Below are positions 17,376 to 28,100 of a DNA stretch of 64,000 bases, one piece after another. The DNA comes from Lachnospiraceae bacterium (GTDB lineage Bacteria; Bacillota_A; Clostridia; Lachnospirales; Lachnospiraceae), in assembly GCA_016287765.1 (NCBI GenBank), contig JAEEWS010000001.1, positions 1 to 64,000 on the forward strand, given 5' to 3'. Positions within the stretch are counted from its first letter, which is position 1; the number at the start of each line of letters is the position of its first letter. Both the position numbers and the translations under genes were made by a program. The notes under the pieces were generated by a model. That model saw nothing but the letters and a program-made list of their open reading frames with translations. It ran no database searches and had not been told where the DNA came from.

Positions 17376-17436
17376 CTAATGATTTTATTAAATTTTTATC
17401 CCGGTTTATCTACATTTTAACCCCCGGGTTATGTCC

Positions 17437-19425
17437 TTACTTTTCTTCCTTTTCCCCTTTCGGAAGCTGCCATGACATAAAATTACATTCGGGATAACCT
17501 TCACAGCCGTAATATTTTCTGCCCTTTTTGGTCTTGCAGACCACGATCTCCTTTCCGCACTGAGGACATTTAATGCCCGTCTTTTGCAGATAAGGCTTGG
17601 TGTTCCTGCACTCCGGGAATCCGGGGCATGCAAGGAATTTACCATGAGGTCCGTATTTTACCACCATGTTTCTGCCGCAAACATCACAGATAACATCTGT
17701 CTTTTCATCTTCTATCTTAATATCCGCAAGAGCTTCCTTCGCTTCGCTGATGGCACGCTCCAGATCGGGATAAAATTCTCTTATGATGGTCTTCCATTGA
17801 ACATCGCCTTCAGCAACACCATCCAGAAGAGTTTCCATTGTTGCCGTAAAATTAAGATCGACTATGGAAGGAAATGCCTTCATCATCACATCGTTTACAG
17901 CTTCTCCAAGCTCTGTAACATATATGTTCTTATTTTCCTTGGTCACATAATGTCTTGCAAGCAGCGTGGTAATGGTAGGTGCATAGGTGCTGGGTCTGCC
18001 TATGCCCAGTTCTTCCATAGTCTTGACCAGGGAAGCTTCCGTAAAATGAGGTGCGGGAGAAGTAAAATGCTGGTTGGGAACAATATCTCCCACCTTGATC
18101 ACCGACTTCTCATTCAGTTTATCCAATGCAGCCCCTGAATTTGCTTCATCGTCCTCTCGGTCTGAATATACATTCATATATCCCGCACTTGAAAGTGTGG
18201 TGGATACGGAACTGAACCTGTAATTGCCGCAGGTGAGCTTAACGTTTACGCTGTTATACTCTGCCGCAGGCATACGGCTTGCAACAAATCTTTTCCATAT
18301 GAGCTGATAAAGCCTGAACACATCCCTGGGAAGGCTGTCCTTGACCTCTGCGGGAGTAAGATCGCAATAGGTGGGACGGATGGCTTCATGAGCATCCTGG
18401 ATCTTCTTGGAACCGTTGTCTTTTGCTGCAGGTTCCGAGTAGGAAGCGGCTCCGAAGGCCTTTGTGATATATTCCTTTGCAGCCTGTTCAGCCTCAGCCG
18501 ATACTCTGGTGGAATCCGTACGGAGGTATGTGATCAAACCGATGGTTCCATGTTCCTTAACATCCACACCTTCATACAGCTGCTGGGCAGTCTTCATCGT
18601 CTTCTGAGTCGAAAAATTTAACTGCTTTGAAGCTTCCTGCTGCAATGTACTTGTAGTAAAAGGAAGAGGTGCTTTCTTCTGTCTCTTCGAGAATTTGATA
18701 TCGGAAAACTGAAACTTCTTACCTTTTATATTCTTAAGTATCTCATCGACTTCTTCTTTACATCCGATCTCGGCCTTTTCCTCACCAATGGAAGTGAGCT
18801 TGGCTTCAAAAGCTTTTTTAACATCCGGCGAAGTAAGGGAAACGGTTATATCCCAATACTCCTTTGCCACAAAGGATGCTATCTCGTTTTCTCTGTCGCA
18901 TATCATCCTGAGAGTAGATGACTGAACACGTCCGGCACTCAGCCCTCTCTTTATCTTTTCCCATAAAAGGGGTGAGATCTCATATCCTACCACACGATCC
19001 AGAACTCTTCTTGCCTGTTGTGCATCAACAAGCTTCATATCTATATCTCTGGCATTTTTAATGGAATTCTTTACCGCATTTTTAGTGATCTCATTAAAAG
19101 TGATCCTACAGTAATGCTTATCATCAAGTTTCAAAGCGTTGGCAAGATGCCATGAAATAGCTTCCCCTTCACGATCCGGGTCAGTTGCAAGGTATACTTT
19201 ATCGGCCTTCTTAACTTCTCTGCGAAGTTTAGCCAATATATCTCCTTTTCCGCGTATGGTAATATATCTTGGCTCAAAATCTTTTTCTACATCAACACCC
19301 ATCTGGCTCTTGGGAAGATCCCTTACATGTCCGTTGGATGCTATAACTTCATAATTGGTGCCGAGATATTTCTTGATTGTTTTGGCCTTAGCGGGCGACT
19401 CCACTATAACAAGATGTTTAGGCAT
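17437..19425 (-). CDS. topA: DNA topoisomerase I
   Basis: Type IA topoisomerase that relaxes negative supercoils behind transcription and replication. The 662 residues contain the N-terminal TOPRIM domain (LVIVESPAKAKTIKKYLG, then DPDREGEAI), the catalytic tyrosine Y300 in the motif GLITYLRTDST, and two C-terminal zinc-ribbon repeats (CDVCGRN...CPGFPEC at about 578-600 and CPQCGKE...CEGYPEC at about 617-642). Many TopA proteins carry three or more zinc fingers, so two is on the short side but not unusual. It has a near-consensus promoter of its own. Confidence 0.97.
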   Translation of the reverse strand: MPKHLVIVESPAKAKTIKKYLGTNYEVIASNGHVRDLPKSQMGVDVEKDFEPRYITIRGKGDILAKLRREVKKADKVYLATDPDREGEAISWHLANALKLDDKHYCRITFNEITKNAVKNSIKNARDIDMKLVDAQQARRVLDRVVGYEISPLLWEKIKRGLSAGRVQSSTLRMICDRENEIASFVAKEYWDITVSLTSPDVKKAFEAKLTSIGEEKAEIGCKEEVDEILKNIKGKKFQFSDIKFSKRQKKAPLPFTTSTLQQEASKQLNFSTQKTMKTAQQLYEGVDVKEHGTIGLITYLRTDSTRVSAEAEQAAKEYITKAFGAASYSEPAAKDNGSKKIQDAHEAIRPTYCDLTPAEVKDSLPRDVFRLYQLIWKRFVASRMPAAEYNSVNVKLTCGNYRFSSVSTTLSSAGYMNVYSDREDDEANSGAALDKLNEKSVIKVGDIVPNQHFTSPAPHFTEASLVKTMEELGIGRPSTYAPTITTLLARHYVTKENKNIYVTELGEAVNDVMMKAFPSIVDLNFTATMETLLDGVAEGDVQWKTIIREFYPDLERAISEAKEALADIKIEDEKTDVICDVCGRNMVVKYGPHGKFLACPGFPECRNTKPYLQKTGIKCPQCGKEIVVCKTKKGRKYYGCEGYPECNFMSWQLPKGEKEEK

Positions 19426-19453
19426 ATCATAGCTCCGTTTACAGTAAATTTTT

Positions 19454-19466
19454 TGTGTTTAACACA
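19454..19466. promoter_or_regulatory. Palindrome in the topA leader
   Basis: TGTGTTTAACACA, an inverted repeat (TGTGTT / AACACA) between the topA -10 element and its start. It could be an operator for an unknown regulator. It does not fit the NrdR-box core. Confidence 0.3.
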
Positions 19467-19475
19467 GCAAATGGT

Positions 19476-19504
19476 AAAATATAACAGAAAATTGTTTTTG
19501 TCAA
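19476..19504 (-). promoter_or_regulatory. Promoter of topA
   Basis: Minus-strand TTGACA (19504-19499), 17 bases, TATTTT (19481-19476), about 50 bases upstream of the topA start. Confidence 0.6.
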
Positions 19505-19518
19505 ATAAAAATTTTATT

Positions 19519-20406
19519 TTACTTTACAATTCCTTTTATCATTTTAACCACATCTTCCACACATGTTGCGGGAGTAGCTCCGGATCTGATCATGTCAAGA
19601 CAACCTTCAGACATGATATCTTCGATCCTTCCCGGAACAGCCATTATCTCTTTTCCCTGTTCGAGACCGTAATTAACGGTGATAAGTGCTCCGGAACGAA
19701 ATTTTGCTTCTATTAAAAGTATACCGTCAGACAGAGCCGATATTATCCTGTTCCTTCTGGGGAAGTTAATGGCGGAAGGTTCTGATCCCGGAGGGACTTC
19801 TGATATCAAACCGCCTTTAACCGGAATTGACTTGTACAGTTCCAGGTTTTGCAGAGGATAAGGCACATCTACTCCGGAACCCAACACCGCATAGGTGGTT
19901 CCTCCCCTTTCCAAAACCGCTTTTTGTGTCTCTCCGTCTATTCCCAGGGCCATTCCCGATATCACACTGATCCTGTTGACGGCCATACCCCGGCCGAAAT
20001 ATCCGGACATCCTGAGTCCATAGTCGCTGCAATGCCTCGAGCCGACAACCGCCAGTATGGGTTCAGTGTATTCCGGAAGTCTTCCGATGTAGTAAAGGCA
20101 TAGGGGCATCACATACAGTTCTTTAAGTTTTTCGGGATATTCTTCATCTTCCGGGCAGACGGAACATATGCCCCGATTAACGGCATTCTCAAAAACTCTT
20201 CTGCTGTCTTCCCTAAACTTTTTATTGCAGATAATACCGGCTTTTATTGGGTCTACAGCTGTCTCCTTAAGATAGACTCCTGTCTTTTCCTCATCATTCC
20301 ATGACAGGATCTCATCTATACCGAAGGTGTTCAACAAACCTGCTTTTTCTTCCGGTGAAATTTGGTAGATCGAATTAAACCAATGATAAATCTCAGTCCT
20401 GTTCAT
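19519..20406 (-). CDS. dprA: DNA-processing protein DprA
   Basis: Loads RecA on incoming single-stranded DNA during natural transformation (family knowledge). The 295 residues contain the Rossmann-like DprA core: AVVGSRHCSDYG at about 118-129, SGMALGID (the usual Arg of GxARGID is Leu here), AVLGSGVDVPYP, FPRRNRIISALS, and SGALITVNYGLEQGKEIMAVPG in the last third. The start overlaps the stop of the upstream ComM-like gene by four bases (ATGA), so the pair is coupled, as in many Firmicutes and Proteobacteria. Confidence 0.95.
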   Translation of the reverse strand: MNRTEIYHWFNSIYQISPEEKAGLLNTFGIDEILSWNDEEKTGVYLKETAVDPIKAGIICNKKFREDSRRVFENAVNRGICSVCPEDEEYPEKLKELYVMPLCLYYIGRLPEYTEPILAVVGSRHCSDYGLRMSGYFGRGMAVNRISVISGMALGIDGETQKAVLERGGTTYAVLGSGVDVPYPLQNLELYKSIPVKGGLISEVPPGSEPSAINFPRRNRIISALSDGILLIEAKFRSGALITVNYGLEQGKEIMAVPGRIEDIMSEGCLDMIRSGATPATCVEDVVKMIKGIVK

Positions 20407-21872
20407 ATATTATTTCCCTTTGCCGTAAAAGAAAATGCTTCCCTGAGGCAGGAAAAAGAAATTTCCTCCAGATCATCAAGGTCAGCGATGGTTCTGGCCA
20501 CTCTCAGCATTTTAAAGTAATCAGAGATCTTAAAATCACCGGGGAGAAGTTCCTTTAGTTTTCGTTCTGTTTCTTCATTAAAACTACAATATTTTGATGT
20601 CTCCCGATCTGTGAGATCACCGTTCGTTCTTTTGCTTCCATACCGCAGATATTGCTTCTTTCTGGCCCTGTTTATCCTGAGTTTTGTATCTCTACTGTCC
20701 TTGTTTTCCGATAAAAAGCAGCTGAACTCCGGTTCATAGATATGTATCCAGAGGGATGCTTCTTTTTTAAAAAAAGGATCCAGATCAGAAATGCATTTAT
20801 TGACCTGTTTTAAGGTACAGTTACAATTATCTTTGTCCGGATAATTGCCACAGGGGCATAAACGACCTCCGATAGCCATATTAAAGGAACAGGGAAGCTG
20901 TTTTGTATAGTCCGAAATCTTTACTTTAATGTATTTATTTTCATATACGTCTTTGATCCGTGAGATCATGCCAGTTTTTAATAATTCCCCATCTTCAACA
21001 GCCAATACACCTTTATGCGCCTTGCAAAGAATATGATCACCTGAAAGATTTGAAACATTAATGCCAAAGGCCCTTCTTTTAACGGGTTCTGAAAGTTTTT
21101 CACCCATGACCGAATCCATCTTAAGGAGTTCCGTCTTTTCTTCTCTTTCAAGCTTCGGAAGCAGCTTAACCCAGGCTTCAGCCATTTTCTTTTTTTCATC
21201 GGTACAGTTACCGGACATAAAGATGTTGTGACCTCCCGCAGCTGCCAGGATCACCCCTCTTTTGGCTTTTTCATTGCCGTATATCCCCTCAAAGGGATCG
21301 GTGTCATCCTCCTCATCGATATAAGGATTTAAGTCTGATATAGGACTAAATTCTTTATCATCTCCAAAATCGCTCAATATGTCTGCCAACTCTTCCACAT
21401 CATCAATACCGCAGACCGGAACACCGTCAGACCAGCCGTTTTCTTTCAGGTCTTCCGATGGGCATATGATCTTAAGCCCCTTCTCTTTTGCAACAAAAAT
21501 CGAAGGCAGGATGTTTCCTGTCTTTTTAACCCGGCCGTCAAGAGAAAGCTCGCCCAATATCAGATATTTATCCAGATTTTTTTCGGGGATATAGCCAAAT
21601 GCGGCAAGAAGAGCCGCTGCTATCGGAAGATCGAAGGCTGTACCTTCTTTTTTAATGTCTGCGGGAGACATATTAACGGTAATATGCTTCGGAGGAAGGA
21701 TGTAACCGGAATTTTCCAGAGCTATCCTTATTCTGTCCTTTGCTTCCTTTACCTCACAGGCCACTCCGCCCACCATTTGAAAGCAGGGAAGACCGTTTCT
21801 GATATCCACCTCTACAGACACAAGAATACCGTTTATACCGCAGACGGCAGATGTATAACATTTACAATACAC
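20403..21872 (-). CDS. ComM/YifB-like protein with degenerate AAA+ core
   Basis: Related to the Mg-chelatase-like ATPase ComM/YifB, a branch-migration helicase in transformation. The likely start is GTG 21872 (489 residues) with GAGG upstream; a longer frame would be translated through the nrdR terminator. The N-terminal ChlI-type domain is intact (VDIRNGLPCFQMVG, NMSPADIKKEGTAFDLPIA, LGELSLDGRV), as is the C-terminal helical domain (RVARTIADLDDLEEI). The central AAA+ core is not. The Walker A position (about 212-228) reads SGNCTDEKKK instead of GPPGxGKT, the Walker B position (about 283-297) reads HKGVLAVEDGELL instead of HNGVLFLDELPEF, and sensor/arginine-finger positions are replaced. The Cys cluster CPCGNY...CNC is kept. 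An intact frame without ATPase residues suggests a retained non-ATPase role. Confidence 0.85.
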   Translation of the reverse strand: MYCKCYTSAVCGINGILVSVEVDIRNGLPCFQMVGGVACEVKEAKDRIRIALENSGYILPPKHITVNMSPADIKKEGTAFDLPIAAALLAAFGYIPEKNLDKYLILGELSLDGRVKKTGNILPSIFVAKEKGLKIICPSEDLKENGWSDGVPVCGIDDVEELADILSDFGDDKEFSPISDLNPYIDEEDDTDPFEGIYGNEKAKRGVILAAAGGHNIFMSGNCTDEKKKMAEAWVKLLPKLEREEKTELLKMDSVMGEKLSEPVKRRAFGINVSNLSGDHILCKAHKGVLAVEDGELLKTGMISRIKDVYENKYIKVKISDYTKQLPCSFNMAIGGRLCPCGNYPDKDNCNCTLKQVNKCISDLDPFFKKEASLWIHIYEPEFSCFLSENKDSRDTKLRINRARKKQYLRYGSKRTNGDLTDRETSKYCSFNEETERKLKELLPGDFKISDYFKMLRVARTIADLDDLEEISFSCLREAFSFTAKGNNI

Positions 21873-21921
21873 ATGAACCTCTTTTCCTCTCCCGGGACAA
21901 AAGAATTTATGTGTTTTTTTA

Positions 21922-21956
21922 ATATAACAAAACCTCTTGACCTTAGTCAAGAGGTT
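21922..21956 (-). terminator. Terminator of nrdR
   Basis: Perfect 11-bp stem AACCTCTTGAC / GTCAAGAGGTT with a 4-base loop, followed on the minus strand by TTTTGTTAT. It starts 7 bases after the nrdR stop and separates nrdR from the ComM-like gene. Confidence 0.88.
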
Positions 21957-21962
21957 TATCTT

Positions 21963-22418
21963 TTATTTACTTTCAAGTATCTTTTTAAGTTCATCCATAA
22001 AGGTGCTTACGTCTTTAAACTCACGATAAACCGATGCAAAACGCACATAGGCAACAGGATCCATATCGCGAAGTTTGTCCATGACCATTTCACCGATAAC
22101 AGTGCTGGGTATCTCCTTCTCTTCACGATTATAAATGGCTGTTTCCACTTCATCCACCAGTTCATTTATCTGAGCAACAGAGATGGGACGCTTATGGCAC
22201 GATCTGAAAACACCCGAAGTGATCTTCTCACGATCGTAAGGCTCTCTTGTATTGTCCTTTTTAATGACTACAAGTGGAATAGTCTCTATTTTCTCATAGG
22301 TGGTAAAACGTTTGCCGCATTCATCACATTCCCTGCGTCTGCGGATGCTAAGCCCGTCTTCTGCAGGTCTTGAATCTATTACTCTGGTATTTTCTTTATT
22401 GCAATAAGGACACTTCAT
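21963..22418 (-). CDS. nrdR: Transcriptional repressor NrdR
   Basis: Zinc-ribbon/ATP-cone repressor of ribonucleotide reductase genes that senses ATP/dATP (family knowledge). The start ATG 22418 (MKCPYCNKENTRV) is preceded by GGGAGGTTCCTT, giving 151 residues; an upstream extension has no ribosome site. The zinc ribbon is CPYC (residues 3-6) with CDECGKRFTTYE. The ATP-cone begins VIKKDNTREPYDREKI. NrdR-box-like sites flank its promoter, so it probably represses itself. No ribonucleotide reductase gene is in this window. Confidence 0.97.
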   Translation of the reverse strand: MKCPYCNKENTRVIDSRPAEDGLSIRRRRECDECGKRFTTYEKIETIPLVVIKKDNTREPYDREKITSGVFRSCHKRPISVAQINELVDEVETAIYNREEKEIPSTVIGEMVMDKLRDMDPVAYVRFASVYREFKDVSTFMDELKKILESK

Positions 22419-22443
22419 AAGGAACCTCCCATTCTCCCGTTGA

Positions 22444-22491
22444 ACACAATATCTTGTATAATTGTACAGAATCCAACACAATAAATCAATA
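22444..22491 (-). promoter_or_regulatory. nrdR promoter with tandem NrdR boxes
   Basis: Minus-strand promoter TTGATT (22489-22484), 17 bases, TACAAT (22466-22461). Two 16-mers, TATTGATTTATTGTGT (22491-22476) and ATACAAGATATTGTGT (22459-22444), lie with centres 32 bp apart. One covers the -35 element, the other lies just downstream of the -10. The downstream box fits the whole NrdR core; the upstream one fits only its 3' half. Confidence 0.65.
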
Positions 22492-22516
22492 TCAAAAATA
22501 AATTTTTTTCACCTTA

Positions 22517-23362
22517 TCAGGCCTCTTCGTAACATTTTTTCACATATGCCTTTGATATTTCCACATTTTCCGGCAGGCTATCTTCCAGAAGTACATTAAT
22601 ATAAGGCTTTTTCTTCTTTATTATACTGAAAAGGTGGGGAATATCAAATCTGCCTTCGCCCAGAGTAACCGGTCTTGAAACTATCTTTCCATCCTTGACA
22701 ACATAATCCTTTAAATGGATAACGTCGATCTCAGGTCCAAGGATCTCAAACATTTTATCCACAATATCATTTCCGTGAGCTTCATTTTCCGCATTAAACA
22801 TGTTTATGGGATCGAATATCACTCTTAGATTAGGTGAATCAATGGTATCGATAACCTTTTTCGTTCTTTCGGGAGTGTGCATTATATGATTCCAAACAGG
22901 CTCAATGCCCACGCACACACCCATTTTTTCGGCATATTCCACCACGGGACGAAGGCCTTCTATGAAGGTATCCAGAGCCTCATCCGTGTGATTTTCGGGA
23001 CAGGGTTTATATTCCGTATTCACAGCACCTGTTTCCGTACCTACAAGGCCGCAGCCCAGGATAGAAGCAAACCGTATATGGGTCTTATAAATGTTCTGTG
23101 TGATCTTCAGCTGTTCCTTGTCCGGAGTTGCAAGATTGTGGTAGCATCCGAGGACCGAAACCTTTACATCGTTTTTTGCAAAAAGGTTTCTTAAATACAT
23201 GGCCATTCCGCTTGTCATGGCTGCAGGCTCCGTGTTAAAGTCCGTAAAAGCTTTGGGCAAAGCAAGCTGTGTACAGCAGAACCCTGCCTCTCTGATGTTT
23301 TTAACCCATTCTTCAACAGGTGCCTTGGGCATATCATGCCCTCTGATTCCAAATTGCAGCAT
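22517..23362 (-). CDS. Sugar phosphate isomerase/epimerase-like TIM-barrel protein
   Basis: The 281-residue product belongs to the xylose-isomerase-like AP-endonuclease-2 fold (PF01261-type). Visible features are the barrel strands, a metal-ligand pattern around GIEPVWNHIMHTPE (Glu), LRVIFDPINMF (Asp), DVIHLKDYVV (His, Asp) and LGEGRFDIPHLF (Glu). These enzymes isomerise or epimerise keto sugars or polyols with a divalent metal. The substrate cannot be told from the sequence. It follows fhs by 44 bases and may be co-transcribed, though no metabolic link to one-carbon metabolism is evident. Confidence 0.85.
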   Translation of the reverse strand: MLQFGIRGHDMPKAPVEEWVKNIREAGFCCTQLALPKAFTDFNTEPAAMTSGMAMYLRNLFAKNDVKVSVLGCYHNLATPDKEQLKITQNIYKTHIRFASILGCGLVGTETGAVNTEYKPCPENHTDEALDTFIEGLRPVVEYAEKMGVCVGIEPVWNHIMHTPERTKKVIDTIDSPNLRVIFDPINMFNAENEAHGNDIVDKMFEILGPEIDVIHLKDYVVKDGKIVSRPVTLGEGRFDIPHLFSIIKKKKPYINVLLEDSLPENVEISKAYVKKCYEEA

Positions 23363-23406
23363 ATTGTCCTCCTGATGCTAACCAAATTCCTGTATTTTTA
23401 AACGGA

Positions 23407-25074
23407 TCAGAAAAGTCCTCTGATCTTACCTTCTATAACGTCTATTCCTTCAGCTGCGGGTACCTTGGGAAGTCCGGGCATTGTCATCATCGTTCCGGTG
23501 ATGGCTACCAGGAAGCCTGCTCCCGCGCTCATATAAGCCTCTCTGATATTTACGGTGAAACCTGTGGGACGTCCCAGCTTCTTGGGATCGTCGGATAAGG
23601 AATACTGATTCTTTGCAAGGCATACGGGACATTTACCGTACCCCATATCTTCTATCTTTTTAATATCTTTAAGAGCGCTTGCGTCATAAGTTACATTCTC
23701 TGCGCCGTAGATCTCTTTACATACTTTTTCGATCTTTTCGCAAAGGGTCATGTCATCCTCATACAGAGGCTTAAATCCGCTCTTCTTGTTTTCCAGCGTA
23801 TCAAGTATCCTTTCAGCCAGAGCGATGCCGCCTTCGCCTCCCTTTTCCCAGACTTCGGAAAGGGCAAAATCGCAGTTCCTGTCTCTGCAGAACTTCTCAA
23901 CAAAGGCAAGTTCTGCATCCGTATCGGAAAGGAAACGGTTAAGAGTGACAATAACAGGCACATTGTACTTCTGAAGGTTTTCAATGTGCTTTTCAAGGTT
24001 GGCGATACCCTTTTTCAACGCCTCAAGGTTTTCTTTTCCCAGCTCAGTCTTATCCACTCCGCCGTTATACTTAATGGCACGTACCGTAGCCACCAGTACC
24101 ACCGCATCGGGCTTAAGGCCTGCCATACGGCACTTGATATCAAAGAATTTTTCCGCTCCCAGATCTGCACCGAAACCAGCTTCCGTAATTACATAATCGG
24201 CAAGTTTAAGGGCTGTCTTGGTAGCTCTTACGGAGTTACATCCGTGAGCGATATTTGCAAAAGGGCCGCCATGAACTATGGCAGGTGTGTGCTCAAGGGT
24301 CTGGATCAGGTTGGGCTGCATTGCATCCTTAAGGAGTGCGGCCATGGATCCGACTGCATTGAGATCCGCAGCCGTAACGGGACTTCCGTCATATCTGTAG
24401 GCTACGATTATACGTCCGAGTCTCTTTTTAAGGTCTTCCATATCATCGGAAAGACAAAGGATGGCCATGATCTCCGAAGCAACGGTAATGATAAAATGAT
24501 CTTCTCTTGCAACACCGTCCGACTTTTTGCCAAGACCGATGATGCAATTTCTTAAGGCTCTGTCATTCATATCTTCGCAGCGTTTCCAAACCACCTGCTT
24601 GGGATCGATACCCAGCTTATTTCCCTGGAAAATGTGGTTATCAAGCATAGCTGCAAGAAGGTTGTTGGCAGATGTGATGGCATGGAAATCGCCCGTAAAA
24701 TGAAGGTTAAGATCCTCCATGGGCACTACCTGGGCATATCCGCCGCCGGCAGCTCCTCCCTTAATGCCGAAGCAAGGTCCGAGTGAAGGCTCACGAAGAG
24801 CAATGACGGCTTTTTTGTTAAGTCTGCCCATTGCTTCACCGATACCTACTGTAGTTGTGGTCTTTCCTTCACCTGCCGGGGTGGGATTGACAGCAGTGAC
24901 CAGAACAAGCTTTCCGTTGGGCTTAGAAGCAAGTGAGTTGATCAATTCCTCTGATAATTTTGCCTTGTACTTTCCGTAAAGTTCAAGATCATCGGAATCG
25001 ATATCGAGTCTCTTGGCTACTTCGGTGATGGGAAGCATGGAAGCTTCCTGTGCGATCTGAATGTCGGATTTCAT
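23407..25074 (-). CDS. fhs: Formate-tetrahydrofolate ligase
   Basis: Catalyses ATP-dependent formation of 10-formyl-THF from formate, feeding purine synthesis and, in acetogens, the methyl branch of the Wood-Ljungdahl pathway. The 555-residue length is typical. The P-loop-like [10 protein letters not shown] is at residues 65-74. Other landmarks are [26 protein letters not shown] sequence after it, HNIFQGN-like DNHIFQGN, and the C-terminal [19 protein letters not shown]. The start 25074 has AAAGGGGATAACC upstream. No other Wood-Ljungdahl genes are in the window, so acetogenesis cannot be claimed. Confidence 0.98.
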   Translation of the reverse strand: MKSDIQIAQEASMLPITEVAKRLDIDSDDLELYGKYKAKLSEELINSLASKPNGKLVLVTAVNPTPAGEGKTTTTVGIGEAMGRLNKKAVIALREPSLGPCFGIKGGAAGGGYAQVVPMEDLNLHFTGDFHAITSANNLLAAMLDNHIFQGNKLGIDPKQVVWKRCEDMNDRALRNCIIGLGKKSDGVAREDHFIITVASEIMAILCLSDDMEDLKKRLGRIIVAYRYDGSPVTAADLNAVGSMAALLKDAMQPNLIQTLEHTPAIVHGGPFANIAHGCNSVRATKTALKLADYVITEAGFGADLGAEKFFDIKCRMAGLKPDAVVLVATVRAIKYNGGVDKTELGKENLEALKKGIANLEKHIENLQKYNVPVIVTLNRFLSDTDAELAFVEKFCRDRNCDFALSEVWEKGGEGGIALAERILDTLENKKSGFKPLYEDDMTLCEKIEKVCKEIYGAENVTYDASALKDIKKIEDMGYGKCPVCLAKNQYSLSDDPKKLGRPTGFTVNIREAYMSAGAGFLVAITGTMMTMPGLPKVPAAEGIDVIEGKIRGLF

Positions 25075-25132
25075 GGTTATCCCCTTTCTGATACATGAAA
25101 AAATATAGAGTTGTTGTATTCAATCGAAGAAA

Positions 25133-28100
25133 TCATCTTCCTTCGTTTTGAAGCATACTTTCATAGTCAGCCATGGACATAAGCACCTGTCTGGGTTTGT
25201 TTCCGTCTTCTTCGGATACGACCCCCGCTTCCGCCAACTGATCCATGATCCTGGCTGCTCTGTTAAAGCCTATCTTGTATGCTCTCTGAAGCATGCCGAT
25301 AGAGGCTTTTTCTTTTTCGATTATCAGCCTTCCCGCATCCTCAAAATACTCATCACGTCCATCGTCATTTTGAGGCACGCTGCCGTTTGCAACTGCTTTG
25401 TTCTCATCATTTGAACGAGCTATCTTTTCATTGATAGATTCATTATAAACTGCAGGATCGTTTGCCTTGGTAATATATTCAACAACAGAATTCACTTCTT
25501 TATCGGAAACGAAGCATCCCTGGATCCTGACAGGTTTTGACATTCCAGTAGGATAATAGAGCATATCGCCCTTTCCCAAAAGCTTTTCCGCTCCGACATT
25601 ATCGAGTATGGTTCTGGAATCCACTCCGGAAGAAACCGCAAAAGCTATTCTGGAAGGAATGTTTGCTTTAATAAGTCCGGTTATGACATTTACCGAAGGT
25701 CTCTGAGTGGCAATGATCAAATGCATACCGCAGGCTCTGGCCTTTTGTGCCAGACGGCAAATGGAATCCTCCACTTCATTTGAAGCAACCATCATGAGAT
25801 CTGCAAGCTCGTCTACGATAATGACCATCTGGGGAAGGATGGGATAATTCTCATCCGTATTACCGTTTTCTGCTTCCTGTTTTACTCTCTCGTTGTAACC
25901 CTTAAGGTCTCTGACAGACAGTTCCGCAAACTTCTTATATCTCTCATCCATTTCCACACAGGCCCAGTTCAGAGCTGCCGCAGCCTTCTTGGGATCTGTC
26001 ACGACAGGTATCAGAAGATGAGGTATTCCGTTATATACCGAAAGCTCAACCACCTTGGGATCGATCATTATGAGCTTAACGTCTTCCGGCTTAAATTCGT
26101 ACAGGATGCTCATGATTATGGTGTTGATACAAACGGATTTACCGGAACCCGTAGCTCCTGCGATCATCAGATGAGGCATCTTTGCTATATCACCTATGAT
26201 ATTTGCGCCTTCAATGCTCTTACCTACTGTAAAGGGTATCTTCCCTCTGGCATGGGCAAACTCATCACTCTCTATAAGTTCACGAAGAGTGACCATGGTG
26301 TTTTCACGGTTGGGAACTTCTATGCCCACAGCGGCTTTACCCGGTATGGGAGCTTCGATCCTTATGTCCGCAGCTGCAAGATTCAGCTTAATATCATCCG
26401 CCAGATTGGTGATCCTTGAAACCTTAACCCCCACTTCGGGTTGAAGTTCGTATCTGGTAACCGAAGGGCCTCTCTGCACATCCGTAACCGTAACTCTGAC
26501 GCCGAAACTGTCCAGAGTGGCTCTGAGCTTTTCGGCAGTTTCCGCCAGTTCATCGGTGTTGTCCTCATTGTTCTTTCTTACGGGAGCATCAAGGAGTTCA
26601 ATAGGCGGGAACATATACTCTTTTACAGGTTCAAAAGCCAGCTGGTTGTTCTTTTCCTCCACCACCCTGCTTCCGATCTCCACCTGATTTTCAAAAGCAC
26701 TATTCTGACTCTCTTCACGTAAAGTGATAGCTTCCCGGGACACATCATCGTTTGCGGTATCAGCCTCTTCTACAGCTGTGGGGTCATAAAAATCATCATC
26801 AAAGAGCCTGTCGTTATCATCTTCTCCGACCTTCTCCTCCCTTATAGGCTTTTTGTATTGTAAAGGTCTGTTGGCTGCTCCGCTTAAAGCATAAGGAACA
26901 CTGTCAACGGTCTTTGCCAGTTCTTCCTTGTCATAGGAAAATTCCTTATCCTTAAGAGATGTTTCGGAAAAACTCATTTCCTTCTTCTCCGAAGGATCTA
27001 TAAGATCGTCTTCTCCGTCGGTCACATACTCCTTGACTTCAGCTCTTGGCTTAAATATACTTACCGCCCGATTATCAGCGTTTCTTGTTTCTCTTAGATC
27101 TTTTTTGCCCGAAAATTTCTTGTTTAACTCGGATTCAAAAATACTTTCGGTCTGTTCCTGTGTTGCGGGAGTGCTCTCTTTATCGGCCGCATTTTGGCTG
27201 TAAACATTTGTATTATCTGCATAGGTCTCGTCGACAAAGGGCATTTCTATATGTATGTCTTCCACAGGAATATCTTCTTCGGGTGCATCCTCCACAGGAA
27301 TTTCATTCCTTACAGTCCCATAAGGCTGAGTCTCGGTCCTTCCGCCAAAGAAATTAAATTTTCCGCCCTTTTCCTTCTTATCCTTCTTTTTGTCCAGATG
27401 AGAACGTCTTAAGCTTTCCTCAAACTTTCTTTCCTCTTCCTCATCATAACCGTCGGGGTAATCCATGGGCATTCTTACGCCGGAATCATTTTTGTAACCG
27501 TGAGCGACATCTTCATCTGCTTCCTGTCCCGCAGTTTCTTCCTGTCTGTATCTGTTTCCGGGAAGCATACTCTCCACACCGGTCTGTTTGCTTTCAAGAT
27601 ATTCTTCAGCCTCTTCGGTGGCCAGATACTCATCATAAAGATCGTTGATCTCTTTTCTTTTCTCCACTTTTTCGGCATTTTTGGCTTTAATATGCTCGGT
27701 AAGGCTCTTGATCAACGCACGTCCTGTAATAAAGAAAATGCAGATGATCTCAAGAGTTGCCAAAACTATATAGGAGCCTACGATATCAAACCACTGGACC
27801 AGAGCCTGACAGATTATACCGCCCACAACACCGCCTCCGGACTTATGGTCTCTGGCATATTTATAATAATCCAGGGCATTCATTTCTTCCGTGGTTTCTC
27901 CCACAGCTATCTGTATCATGGCCGCAAGAAGGATAAAAACCATAAAAGAAGCTATTATCTTCGGAAGATATTTAAAACGTGAATTTCTATTGGCCAAAAA
28001 GAAGCAAACAAAAATAACTATCAAAAAAGGAACAAGATAAGCCAACCAGCCGAAAAGTCCGAATAATGCACCGTTGATTATCTCGCCCACGATACCGCTG

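Noticed and set aside
17418..17431. TAACCC / GGGTTA palindrome after topA as a terminator
   Set aside because: Only six base pairs and no U-tract follows on the minus strand.
21873..21950. 26-residue N-terminal extension of the ComM-like protein
   Set aside because: It overlaps the nrdR terminator and lacks a ribosome site; family proteins start near GTG 21872.
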